From: Hydractinia symbiolongicarpus
Lineage: Eukaryota > Cnidaria > Hydrozoa > Anthoathecata > Hydractiniidae
Length of the DNA: 60,000 bases
Direction of reading: 5' to 3'
Assembly: GCF_029227915.1 (NCBI RefSeq)
Contig: NC_079881.1
Span: forward strand, 12,067,501-12,127,500
The notes beneath the pieces were generated by a model. That model saw nothing but the letters and a program-made list of their open reading frames with translations. It did no database searches and was not told where the DNA came from. Position numbers and translations under genes: made by a program. Shown piece by piece: positions 1 to 13,400 of this stretch; position 1 is the stretch's first letter; every line of letters starts with the position of its first letter.

Positions 1-396
1 GCCCCCGCGAGCTAGCGCTACGCCGGCTGTGTGCTTATCTTGATATATAAGAATGAATACTGCGTTACGAATTTGATCACAAATATTGTTATAGACTGTT
101 ATTTCAATATTATTTGATGAGCTATGCTAGATACTCCTTCAAATTTTCCACTCCTTTAAACCAATACACCTTTCCCGAATTTAAATTATCGATTACATCA
201 TCGGCATAAAAACGAGGCACTTCTTAGTAAACTTAGTAAACATTAAAAATACAGCTGGTGAGTGTTATACTTTTATGCGTTGTGAATGATCTTTTATTGT
301 GTATTTTTCTAAAGGATTGCAGGTTTTTCTTAACGAAACTACTTATAATGTAATTAAAAACATACTTGACTTGTAAAAGAAGAATATGTATTTGTG

Positions 397-1291
397 ATGG
401 CAAGTAGCAGTCAGAAAAGTCAGCAAGAAATTGATCATAATTTAATCTATCCAGGTATTGCGACCTCTCGACCTGGTAACTCTTGTTGCGTACTGTTATG
501 CAAAGTTCTACTCTTAATAAACCCAGAGTTAAAGAGGCATTGGAATGTTTAGTTTAAACAGATTCTGAAAGCACATATGAAAGTTCTTCACCTGATTCTG
601 AAGAACAACCTGGTTTTTCACTCCTGATGAATTAGAAACTATCAAAACTGAGGAATTCAATGTTAAACGAAAACTAATTGATGATACTATAAACGACTTT
701 ACTGAACGGCTAGGTGTGTGTAATGTTGATTTAATTTACCCAAATCTTTTGGGATTAATACAGAATCTACATCAATAAACTCATAGGGTTGTGTTTCGTT
801 ATGTTTTGATTTATTTGAAGTATTTGATATATTGATATGAGTAACAATCTTGATGGTATGTTCTAACGGTAGTAGTTGGTGTGACAATGTAGATCGGACA
901 AGTTGTTTTTTCTTTTTCGTGTACTGTCAATACAATGAGCAAAACCAACCTGTTTGTCAACCATAAGCATATCTTCTTGCAGTTTTAATATTCTTGGATT
1001 TATGTTACACAAACTATGATTAATTCTAGGATCATAACGTTAGATGGATACCTTTTTGTCAGCATTACTTTTTACAGGGTTGTCCATAACTAAGTCTTTA
1101 AAAGTTCTGTTTTTACTTGGAGCAAATGTAGTTGTTGATGTGAAAATGCTATCAGCAGATATGTATAGTTCATCCCTAAACTTTCTGCCACGCTCCAAAG
1201 TCTTAATAATTGCCACACCGTGCTGTTTACCACTATTTTGCCTCGTTTTTATGCACGCAATATTTTGAATCTGAAATATTTTAGCCTGCAA
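397..1291. other. Decayed coding remnants in an SNX29 intron
   Basis: On the plus strand a reading frame starts at 397 (MASSSQKSQQEIDHN) and runs to a stop near 549. Coding-like sequence continues in shifted frames to about 770. On the minus strand 1040-1291 is open (KTRQNSGKQHGVAIIKTLERG). Neither resembles the missing end of the PX domain. I recognise no family; a broken transposon or retrocopy is the likeliest source. Confidence 0.3.
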
Positions 1292-1457
1292 GGGCTTTTC
1301 ATTTCCTTTTTAACATGTTGGCACGTCAGGAGTACTGCCGGTTTTTTTTTATGGTATTACAGTTTTTGCGGGTAATTTTATTAAACAAATGACTTTTGTT
1401 AATGTTGAGGATTTAAATTGCAACTCGGATAATCAAGCAACGCAAAACATTTATTAC

Positions 1458-4400
1458 CTTTTTTCCAAACATTTTCTTTTTGGGAAAATCGAAGTTTTCT
1501 AACTCTGGATAGGACTTACACATCTACAACGAAATTGAAATTGACTATAAAATACAACACTTGAATACGATGAAGATTAGTCACAATCGTTTCTTACCAG
1601 GAGGTTCAATTTGTTGAATTGTGAGTATCTTCGATAGATGTTCCATTCTTCGTCGTCTATTCGAATGTAGATCTAACAAAAATCAGTACTGTGAAATATT
1701 TTACGCATCGTAAAAAGGATAGAATAAATAAATTAGTAGGTACCAGTAACTCAAAATCTACCTCCGTAGATGCAGGTCAGGGTTTTTTAAACGTTCTTAT
1801 TACGAAAGAGGTTTGATGACGAGGTAGCAAGACGCAACTATAAATATTTGCGTTTTGCTGCTCGGAAAAGTTTCTTTTAATGTATTTTAAATAAAAAAGG
1901 GTTTACTTCAATATATCCTACTTTCTATTTACTTTGCATCGTTTTAGAGTAAGGAAAAGTTTGAGGAGACAAAAACACACACAAGCAGCAGGACATCAAA
2001 ATAGACCAACCTGGTATAAATGGTGTGCGTCGGTTCCTTTTCCCTTCAGAAACACAGAAGGTATCCAAATGTTAATTAGTGGCCTGTTTCTCGCGCATAA
2101 ACTTTGACTGGAGTCTTGAACAGTTTCAGTACCTTCCAAATCTTGTGGAAGGGGACCTCTCAAGGAGACGAGTTCTTGTTTCATGCGAGATATCTGACTA
2201 TCTCGCGCAACAAGTTGTCGTTGAAGTGTTTCTTGAAATTCCATCAATTCACCATGCATTTCTGCCATCTAAACATGAGAAAATTTGAAACAGAACTAAA
2301 AAACAATATGTTGCTATTTTTTAATTGGCAGTAGCACTGTGAAACAAAATTTAATTTCACTGTTTTTGTGGATAGCTACCAATGGCTATTAAGGTTGTTT
2401 CAATGCTGTTTAACCTTTACTTGTAACACAAAGAAACTGCCAGATACGTCATCTTCCAAATTAAATAGTGGTTAAAACAATGATGAGCGATGCTGTTTTT
2501 TCAAAAACAAGTACCACGAAAATAAAAAGCACGAGTTATACCTGGGCAAGTTTATCTTCGAAGATGCTGTCATTTTCGCTTGTTGTTCTATCTTTTGGTT
2601 TGAGAGGAATAGGGACATCTTCTGCTGGTACGCGAAGGTTTACAATAGCTAGAAGAAGAGATACTTCAATTCATCGCGTTTAAAATAATTGTAAGTTTTT
2701 ACTGTTAATCTTTACACATGTTTGCTTACTCCATGATAAATCATGCTGTGAGAAACGTGTGTGCTGCTCCAAACACACCAGCAGAACAATTGGATATCAA
2801 ATAAATAAATCCACTGTCAATCAGGCGAGACAAAATTAATAAAAAAAACAACAATACACTTGTGCTAAGATTACTAGAGACTGGTGTTTAAAGTTGCCCA
2901 CAGAGCTCGAATATCAGATACAAATAATCTTTGATCCAAATAAAAAAAAACGTGGTTTTGAGAAAACAAATTTCTCTTACAAAAACTGACTAAAGAAACG
3001 TTAACTCATGTTACTCGCCTCTCCTCTGATGTCGAAAGAAAAGTGTTGGAAAGAATAAAAGGGGGAAACCTATCCCACTTTCTGGAATATTGTCTCTTCC
3101 TACCTTCTTTAGCTTCCTTAGAAAGGATTTTATCCTTTCGCAACATTTGTACAGCGGCTACATATTTTTTCAATTGGTTTTTTAAAACATCAACTTCTCG
3201 AGTTAAATCGACGATTTTCTTTTTATTCGATTCGTCTTTCGCATGGGATTCGACTTGCAGTGTTTCATAGTCAGACTGCGTGGAGCGCACGAGCTCTCTT
3301 TGTTCATCTAGCGCTGCTTGCAACACACTAAAGTTGAAAGGTCATGATTAAAGAAATTTTGGGAACACTTGTCGACGGTTTTGATGTGGAAGTAAGTCAA
3401 CTTTTTCACACAAAAACGATATATAACTTGTGCAATTTCTGTAAAATTGTTTATGATGATAGGATGATAAGGATAAGAAGACATTCCCTCTTTACCTACC
3501 GATTCTGTTCTTCTACTTCATCTTTCTTCTTTGCAGTAGCAAGAACTGCTTGTTTCAAATCCCCTGATACAAAAGAACATCTGTATATATTGCAGGGAAG
3601 TTATAACAATAACAATAACATCTTATTATAACAACAGTTAGCAATGTTTATATGATTTAAAAGATTTTTACCCTGCATAATAATAATGATAACTACAAAA
3701 ACTTCAAAAAAATAACACTACCTGCAGACAAATTACCAGTACCTGCCATCTAAAATAAACAAAAGCAGTTAAATGCAATTTTTCACCATCTGCACACACA
3801 TATAAGGTACAGATGTCATATGCATACCGTCGATGGTGGTGGAGACACTTTTGGAATGTATTTTTCCATGTCAGGGCTAAAAGAAATGAGAAAACAATAC
3901 TATGCTATTCCGCAATGGAGTGTTATAACGTCTTAAACCATGATGGAAGTTGGTGCTTTAAATCCTTGAGACAGAAATATGGAAATTTAGTAAGCAAGTC
4001 GTGGACAAGTTGAATTTTGAAAATAAAATCGGCGTTTATGCAAACAGATAGAAATAGCCCATGTCATAAACAAATTTAGTAAGATATACACTGTGCTTCA
4101 GATTCTATATTGTTTATGTTTTTCTGAATAAATTGGCACATGTGATGAAAGGCAAGGTTTGAAAGACTACCTAAAATAACAATTTGGGTAGAACCATTAA
4201 TTCATACCTTACACCGTCTGGTTCTTCTGCAGTCTCTATGTCAAATACATTATTTTCTGTGCTGGCGGTCAATAAGGCAAGCGTGTCACTGGCCGCTTGT
4301 GATGATTCTTGGTCGTACGACATAAATAACTGGACATATTTTGAATTCTCACTCCCTAACGATTCCACTTCTGTGCACGAATCAGATGGGCTGGAATATT

Positions 4401-7400
4401 TGAAAAAATATAAGTGTGTTGGAAATTCATTAACTCGTCACGGGCTACAAATAATTAATGGCAAAGTTATAAAAATTATTTTTTAGTCATGGCTAAGATG
4501 ACAAGGAGACATAGAATAGCATGTACCTTCGTTTTTTTCAAATTCAATTTGGAAAGCAGTATTACCTGGAGTACGATACAGTTTGATTTTCACTTAAAAA
4601 ACCATCATTTTTACATGCCACTTTCGAAAATAAGTTAGGTAGAGACGCTCTTTCCGTAGCAATATTGCTCTGAGTAACATCACTACTGTCTGTAGTAGTA
4701 GCAGCAGTAGTGGTAGAAGTATCACTTGTAGTTGACAACTCATTACTAGTCATAGACACAGATATAATGGTATCAGTGGTAATGATATTTCGCTCATCAG
4801 CTTTTAAGTTTTCATGAATTTCAAGAGTTTTATTTCCACACAATAGTAAAGTTTCTTCATCTGGTGCGAAATTAGATATCGTTATATTAGCATGTTCATT
4901 GGACGTGTTCATATTCTGAGGAGTATCACTTAAGCTAGACATGTGTAATTGGTTAGAAATAGAATTATCTTGAGTTTGTTTAAAATTCACAAAATCATTT
5001 GACATGAGAGGAGAAACAGGAGCAGATCTCGTCTCAATGTCCACGGTGGCTTCCTTCTCATTCGTATAAGGATTTATATTACTAGACAATTCATCAGAAA
5101 TGTTATTATAGCCTCCATAGGAGGAAGATAATTGTTTTACATCGTGTGGCAACATGTTTTTGGTATCGCCGTATGAAGATGAGTAAATTTCGCCAGGTAC
5201 TTCTTCTAAATCGTTTATTGTCGCCACTTTCCTTTTCTTCTTCTTTTTAACGTTTATCTTTTTTAATATTGAAGGTTCTAAAAAAAACATAACTTTCAGA
5301 GCACATGTAAATACGTGATTCGAAGTTTCATCATGTGGTGCTGCTGCAACCACTCACAACGATGTTAGAAAAGTGAATAGGCTGCAGTAGCAACAAAAGT
5401 GAACCAGACAGTGCAAAAAATAATCAGCTTTCAGTATCCTTTCTGTATTGGTATTAGGCTGTCAAACTTCATATTCATTTTGCTTTCTTTAGAGCCTATT
5501 ACTTGGCATGACAATGCTTTACATACTGTACAGTTGTTCTTATTTGGATGGGTGAAATTGCGTGTCACAATCAGAACAAAGTTGTTTTCTTTAATTATTT
5601 GACAATAGTTATTTCCTTATACATACCAGTATCAAAGCCAGCCATAACAGGAAGTGGACTCGAATTGACTCTTCTATGCGTTTTAAAATTTCTTGCTGTT
5701 GTGTTATGTAAAGACACCTAGTAAAAAAGTAGATCAAGGTAAAAGTTTATTCTTTGTGTGTTTATTCTTTCTCCAAGTGTTTGCTTAAAAAATCATTATG
5801 AAATTAAATGTCCCTTTTTTTTTGCTTTTTAATATGCTGAAGAATATTTGTTCAAGTGTTCAAAGTTGTTGTGAACTCATAAGCAGTGCTAAAATTTATT
5901 TAGTTGGGAAATTACTACCCGCTTTCCTATCAATTTGTTCAGATTTAAATATGATGATTTGTTAAAATAAACTTCAACTTGAAGGATATAAAGTTGTAAG
6001 ATACTTACATCCTTGAAAGGTTGATTTAAATCTGAATTTCTTGTCGAAACTGCAAAAAGAATGGAGCCAAGTCCTACACAAAAAAATCTTTATATTATAA
6101 AAAATATTATACTGAATGCAATTACATAGAGAATAAGATTGATTTATACTTGACCAGAAAATAACAACACTGATGAGAATAACATCAGAAAGTTTTATCA
6201 AACAAAATATTCTAAACCATGATTTGCAGTCTCCAACATTGACAAGACGGTATTTGTGGAAAAATGTTTTTATAGGACTACAAACTTATGTAAGAAAGCA
6301 TTAATTACATGCCAAATATTCTTACTGGTGTAATTATTAAGTAGTCACATACAAAACAAGCTGAAAATTTTAGACAAAACCTGTATAGTAAACAGTATAA
6401 CATGATAAAACAAATGTCATTCGTACTACATTAGTTACCGAAAAAGGACAGTCATAGAAAACTGCAAAATAAACTTTCATATTTTTAGAGTCACTGAAGA
6501 GAGTTAAGAATAAAAAACAACTAACCTTGCGCCATGATGGGTATCGTACTTGCCCTTTCTTCATCCAATATTAGTGCCCACGGCTCATAGAATTGTCTGA
6601 GGTATAAAAACAGGATGATTGTATCGTTGGTCCGTGTTTTAGCTAAAAATCCAAACATGACCAGCTAGGGCCTAATTGGGAAATCCTGATAATAAAGTAG
6701 GGGTCTGGAGACAACTTTAGGTTATATTACTTCCTTGCGCAAAACAGATTTTTATTACAGTAAGATTTTTAAATCACTTAGGAATTATAGTTACACAAAA
6801 CACAAGAAAACATTTAAACATTGTTTTTAGAAAAGAATTTGAACTACTTACTGCCTGTCAGCTTTTATCAATTTTAGTAACTACCCCAGTAACTAAGCCT
6901 ATATTATATTATTGAAGCTAAGATAATTTCCTTGGTTTGGATTCAATTCAAGCAAATTCACTAACTGGTACATAATTTTTTTGAGTGTCTCCTATTTCTT
7001 ATTTTTATAACCCCACTGTTAATTATTTTCGAATGTTTACGTTTATTCGAACATTCTCGGAAAATTTGATTGGTTTTCTTTCTTTACGTGACCAGTCTAT
7101 ATAACGCCGTATTAACCAACAACCAAACAAAAACAAAATGTCAAACATCTTGAGCTCAAATAATAACCAACTTGACGTACATAACCAATCGACAGCTCTT
7201 AATACTTCCAGTTCCATGCAGTCTTCAACCCTCTCTTCATTTTTTTCGGAGGAAATTTTAACAATTGTACATTTAATTTTAATACGAACACTCCAGCGAA
7301 ACAACAAAGAATTGAATTTTGAAACTGTTTTGAAATATTCTATTTCTTAAAATTTGCATTGTATTGTTTATTTTTGAACAAGTAGTGGATCAAATGTCTG

Positions 7401-10400
7401 TGTACGTTCAAAATATTTTTACAATAAGGGTTATGAAATAATCAGTGGGGTAATAAATGACTTATTAACCTTCTTAGCCTGTCTATCCGGGCAAATATAG
7501 ACCTCTGTCACTCGCATGAACCTCAGTCCATGATGTCATGACCTCGGTCTATATTTTCCTGTATAGACCAGTTAAACGGTTAATAAGCCATTATAATTTT
7601 ATGTCTGTTAATGTAGCACAGAAAAAGGTGAAACAGCCTATATCGACTTACTTGATATAGACAAAACCCCAATTTTTTTATGGTCATTTGCTACTCTCTA
7701 AGTCAACCAGCTGTCTAACGTGACCAGCAACCACTAGTTTTCATACCCCAGACAAGATAATACATGTAAAAGACAACCTTTTTTTTCAAACAAAGACAGC
7801 AGATGCATCCGTTTTGCAAATAATTATTTTTGACTTTTTCCTTAATTCCTCCAAAAAATATTGTTAGAGTTACATTCTTTTCTTAAAAAATTAATTTTAA
7901 GTCTACTTTTTTCCGAATTATAGTGTGTCATAATATCAGTAGATGATCATCTGAAAATTAATATGAATTACACACTAGAGGCATTATCATTCATTGTGGA
8001 AATGTAGAACAGCAAGGTAAGATTGAGAGAATCACTGTACCCTAATCTTTAGTCATCGGTTTGGGGTGCACAATTAAGCATTTACATTACACTTTGCCTA
8101 AGTTGGAGGCAACAGTGCTGGCATAATTTAAAATCATCATGTAAGTATACTGAAAAGAAATGTCTATACATACCTAAGAATGTTTGGACTTGCTAACAAA
8201 GCATTTAAATTTCTTTCCAAAGAATTTTCATTCAGAGCAGTTCGTAACCACACTCGAGCTGGAGAATGGAAAAAATAGCAAAAACTGTATCAACAATTTT
8301 AAATTCTCAACTTTTAAGGCCCGAATAAACGGAACAATTTTGTAGAAAAATTTTCAAAAAAATTTATCTGTCGGAATATTGTTGAAAAAATACACTCAAA
8401 ATTTTTAGGTCAATAATTATTTAATTCTTAAATTGATAAAAATTTTTTGTATACACACAAGATACAATATAAAGAACTCTGAATTTAATTTACTGTAACA
8501 TGCCGAAATCAAGCGCAGCGTTTATCAGTGGTGATAGCAAGATTTTGATGCGTTTATCAGTATCAGAACGAACATCACTTTGTTCTTACTCAACACCATC
8601 TTATATATCCGTTTTATTCATATAAGTATAAAACTATATAAAAATTTCACATGTTAAGTGAAACAAACATTGTATTCTATATCTCTTTTCCCTATATGCG
8701 CTTATCTGAGGGTGTGCTTATATAAACGGGAATAAAATCTTGTTTTTTTCAGCATTTTTAGTATTATAACAACAGGCATGAGCGACAACAAAAAAGAAAC
8801 AAATTTCTGCTCCCTAATCCACTGTGTGTAAAAAAACATATAAAATGAATGAAAATTCGAACATGAGCTTCGAAAGGAAGTGAGCAGACGGCGGTTTTCT
8901 TTGAAATATTATTGCTCTGACAAAAAATTGATCTAATAAAATCAAACCAGTTTGATTTTATTACATCAATTTTCGAATATTGATTTGTGTTTTAAGTCAT
9001 TTGAGTATTACCGTTCTATTATTTTTTTGATAGTATATACACAAAATTTTAGATCAATTTTATAATTAAATATTTTATTTTTAAAATTTGTCTGCTAAAT
9101 TGTTCAGTCTATTCGGGCCTTTAGCAACCGTTACATCAAATACATATTTGTTAAACAATCTATACGTCGTCTTCTTTACTTTACGTTAAAGTCTGGAAGC
9201 TGAAGGAAGAGATTGTAGCAAGACAATTTAGTGCAAAAGTTCAGCAGTTAGCCCACAATGGTCAGGGTGATAGTGACAATGTTGAAAGTAATTGGACTAC
9301 TTAGAAGAATTGTCTTCTAGATGCCTCTGATGATACCTGTGGGTAGACGAAAGGACCAGCTAGACATAGACAGACCTGGTGGTGGAACAATGAGATTGAC
9401 CACTGTATAAAGGAAAAGAGGAAACAAGAGTGGAAGTCAGGTGGTAGTGAAAATATTTAGAAGCTAAGCGTTGTGCTCGTACAGCAGTGTATAAGTTAAA
9501 ATCAGAAGCAGAGGGAAACAGATTTGCAGATGTGTTAAGAAGGGAAGACCAGCGCAATGAGGTATTCAAGATAGCAAAGCAAATGAAGAAGACTAATCAA
9601 GATGTTGTAGGTGAGAAGTGTATAGGTAATGATGAACGTGTTTTGGCTAGCAAAGAGGAGGAGAAAAGGGTAGCTTGGAAGAATTAGTCTTAGAAGCGCT
9701 GTCGATGGAGTTCAGAACAGGTTGTCCATGGGAGTTATTGTATGCAGATGATTTGGTTCTCATAGCAGAGTCGATGGAATAATTAGTTGAAAAGTTTGAG
9801 AAGTGGAAGAAAGGACTAGAAGACAAAGGGCTAAGGGTGAACACAAAAAAGTCTAAAGTCATGATTAGTAGCATTGCAGCCAAGTGTGACCTTGTAGTTG
9901 GAAAGTGGCCTTGTGGAGTGTAATCGTTTCAGGCGTGTGATTAATCGCATGCCTGAATAAATAATGAGTTTTCAAAATCAACCTTTAAAATCCATTTTGT
10001 AGCGTGCAATGGCACCCCTCGAAAGAATTTTTGGAGACTCGTCAGACAAAACGTCCGATAGATTTCCGTCAAGGTCGGACACTTTTAGATCTCAGAAATT
10101 ATTGAATAGTCCTGGTCCTTTTAATCCACGAGCAAGCCTATCCATAGCCAACCTGACCATCCTAGCTAATTCACCGACTCCTGACTTGTTAAAAGAACTA
10201 CGTAGACATAAATCTCTTTTGCCTGGCCCCTTCGTCGTTGGTAACCAGGTCTTACACAAGAAATCCAGCCATGCGGTTCTTAACTAATGCGGAGGTGAAC
10301 GCCGACGGAGCACGGATGAAGCAAGTCTGCAAAACTGCACTTACAGGCGGAATAGACATTTTATCATGGATTTAATTGTAGATAATTTCTTCAGGTCCGA

Positions 10401-13400
10401 ATTTAATGGATTTTTTCTTTATGCCTGCAAAAACGAAACCCACGTGCGGTGTAAATTTTTTTGAAGTTTTAAGCCACGTGGATAAACATTTTTTTTAACT
10501 TGAAAACAAAGCATATTTTTGCCTATTTGCTTGTGATGACCTGAAAAGTGAACAATAAATATAAAAATTACAGTATAGTCATGCATACTATTTCTGACAT
10601 ATAGAAAAGGAAGTTAAGATTGAGAGAGTCGCTATACCAGTAGACGCTCGATCATCGTGTTTGGAGTTCACGATTTAAAACGTCCCCCACTTTTCTACCG
10701 CAAAATGAATGCGCAACAAAAAATAACCTCGGAGCCCGTGTCGTATGCGTAACATTCTTTGCACGTGTGCTTTACATCGCACGCGTTACTTGATTTACAC
10801 GTGCGAATCATCGCACACCTACTCAAATATTCCTGAAAAAGACTAACTTAACATGCATAATTAATTGTGTTTTTGTCAAAAAACCAAACCACAAACGTAA
10901 CAACCTTTTTGTTGACTTGGCTATTAGCTTCAGGACCACATAATTTTTATGATTTTAATATTGATTATTAACTTAATTATTTTTTGTTATTAAAATAAGA
11001 AAAGAGTAAATAGAATATTTTAAATAAAATTTTGTTTCGCAAAACATACAAACCTCTCAAGATAGTGCTAAGATTCAAAATTAAGAACAGACATTATTAC
11101 TACCGCAATGTCTCTCATTCCTGTCATGAATCAAATAGTACAAATGTAACATTATTATTTCACAAACCTTTTCCAGCTTCAGATGTTATTTCTTCAATTG
11201 AACTATAATGTTGGATGTCTAGGGGACCAAGATTCTCTTTTACTGCTGACCAAAATGCTGAAAACAAAATTTACTACTAAAATCTCACCATTGCATTTTT
11301 ATAAACAAAGTGAAACAGATTTCAGAATCAAAATCTTTTACAAAGTTGGCATTGTTGTTAACACTTGTGTTGGTAATTTCACATTCCTAATAGGAATTAG
11401 AAAGGCTGATTAATAGACCTACAATTTAAAGTTACAAGATCGAAAACAACTCTCAGCAGAGTGTTGTCAATGTCACTATTTAATTAACAAAAAATGTATC
11501 ATACCAACTCAATGTTTGGCTAATTAATACTTACTGACTTCTATCTCTGGAAGCATCTTTTGAGTCACTTGCCTAAGTATGCAAAAACAACACATCTTTA
11601 ACAATACAAACAACACATTATAAAGATTTAAAAACCAACACAAGGGTAAATTGTCACTAAACATATACACATTGCAAATCCTAGATCTACATAGCACCTG
11701 TTTTAAGAAGTATATAAAGTATCGAAAAAACAGTTTTTTAAAGAATTGATCTGGGGTGGTTAATTTGTGTATTGTTAGTGTAAGATGTTCGCTTGATTAT
11801 TATGCAGAAGGAGAAAAACTATTAACTATTTAAATCATACTTTCATTGTAAAAGCTATTTTTCAGAAAAACTATTTGAAACAGTATAATAATAATAGTTT
11901 TTAAAAATTCATATCTGTCTACAGATTTAATACCTGAAAGGTTCCGATATAGATGTTATCTTTTCCAAAATTCTATTCTTCTTCAAACCATGTTGCAAAG
12001 CATGCTCAAATTGGCTTAAAAGGCACGATACGCTAAAACATTTTTTGAAATTTAATCAAAAACAGTTAATCGATAGGCATTGGAAACATTGCGAGGGTAA
12101 CAATGCATATACATAACGTTTAGCATAAAAAACTATGTTCTTTCAGGGATGGAATTAATTCCAAACTAAATTCCCCTGCTTTATTTATATCTGACAGGCT
12201 TTTTTTCATCCTTTCTATTAGTACGGTAGCATTTTACCTTTGTGTGAAATACATGTGTATGTATTAAAAACATGAACTATACAAAATCTGCTGTTTAAAA
12301 TACAAAAAATGAAAAAAATATATATACAGAAATAAATAAATAATGCGTCTGAATCGTTTGGATTTATAGAAAAAATACATATAATGAACAATACAAAATA
12401 TTTATGCTACAATAGTTTTAAGGGTAATGAAGTAATGGTTCTATTGAGACTTTAGGAGTTAGTTGATACTAAACTAACCTATAGTATTGGCTAATCAGTG
12501 GATTATTAATTGTCCTACTTTAAACCTTTATATTATAGACCCTATGTTGATCATATATTCGTTATATTTTTCTTGTCTTTATCCTAGTATTCATTTTACA
12601 AAAAGGTTGATCAAAATCATTGTCTTTCTTTTTCAGACGTTTTGGTTAGTTAAAAAACAGGAGTTTTCGTACTATTGTTTATCGTATACCCACTTTTAGT
12701 GGTGTTTACAGTTATTTTGACAGTTTTATCCTGGAATAATTTAAATGCAGATTAATTCTGTCACTCTTATATCATTGTAATAGTGTATGCACCAACTATG
12801 ATAAATTCCACGAAAAAGTTAACTGTTTAAAATTTACACTTTGCAGGAGCAAATATCTTAGAAATGTTATAGATTTTCGAGTTAAAGGAGAACTAACGAA
12901 AAAACTTATGTATGTTTTTTGTAATAAATACATTCTTACAGGAGGACAACATGGACTAACGAAAAAACTTATGTATGTTTTTTGTAATAAATACATTCTT
13001 ACAGGAGGACAACATGGACTAACGAAAAAACTTATGTATGTTTTTTGTAATAAATACATTCTTACAGGAGGACAACATGGACTAAATGTTTCGAATTTTG
13101 AATTTTTTTATGTCCCAATGTTGTCCCCTAAAACTATAATTACATTAATGGTCACTACCATTATTGAACAAAACCCAACTTGGTTCGTACATATTTTGTT
13201 TATTTGTGACGTCACATGGCGTACATAGCTCAACAGGATTTGTGAAGATTCACTTACTTCTAAGTCTTTCCTGGAATGATTAAAATTTATCGCCACTTTC
13301 GGCTGTGAAGAAGACAAGATAAATTCCAGTAGAACTACATCACTGTGGAAAAAAATTTTTTAGGGATTTAACAACATGCAAAAAAAGGTAAACAGAGAAA

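Noticed and set aside
1040-1291. Final PX exon of SNX29
   Set aside because: An acceptor-like AG precedes it, but the sequence lacks the expected PX helix residues and looks like an unrelated remnant.
12893-13081. CRISPR-like array
   Set aside because: Units are directly joined without spacers, in a eukaryotic intron.
13108-13317. Possible SNX29 exon PKVAINFNHSRKDLE between exons 2 and 3
   Set aside because: AG and GT borders exist, but its phase does not fit between exons 2 and 3, which join correctly without it.
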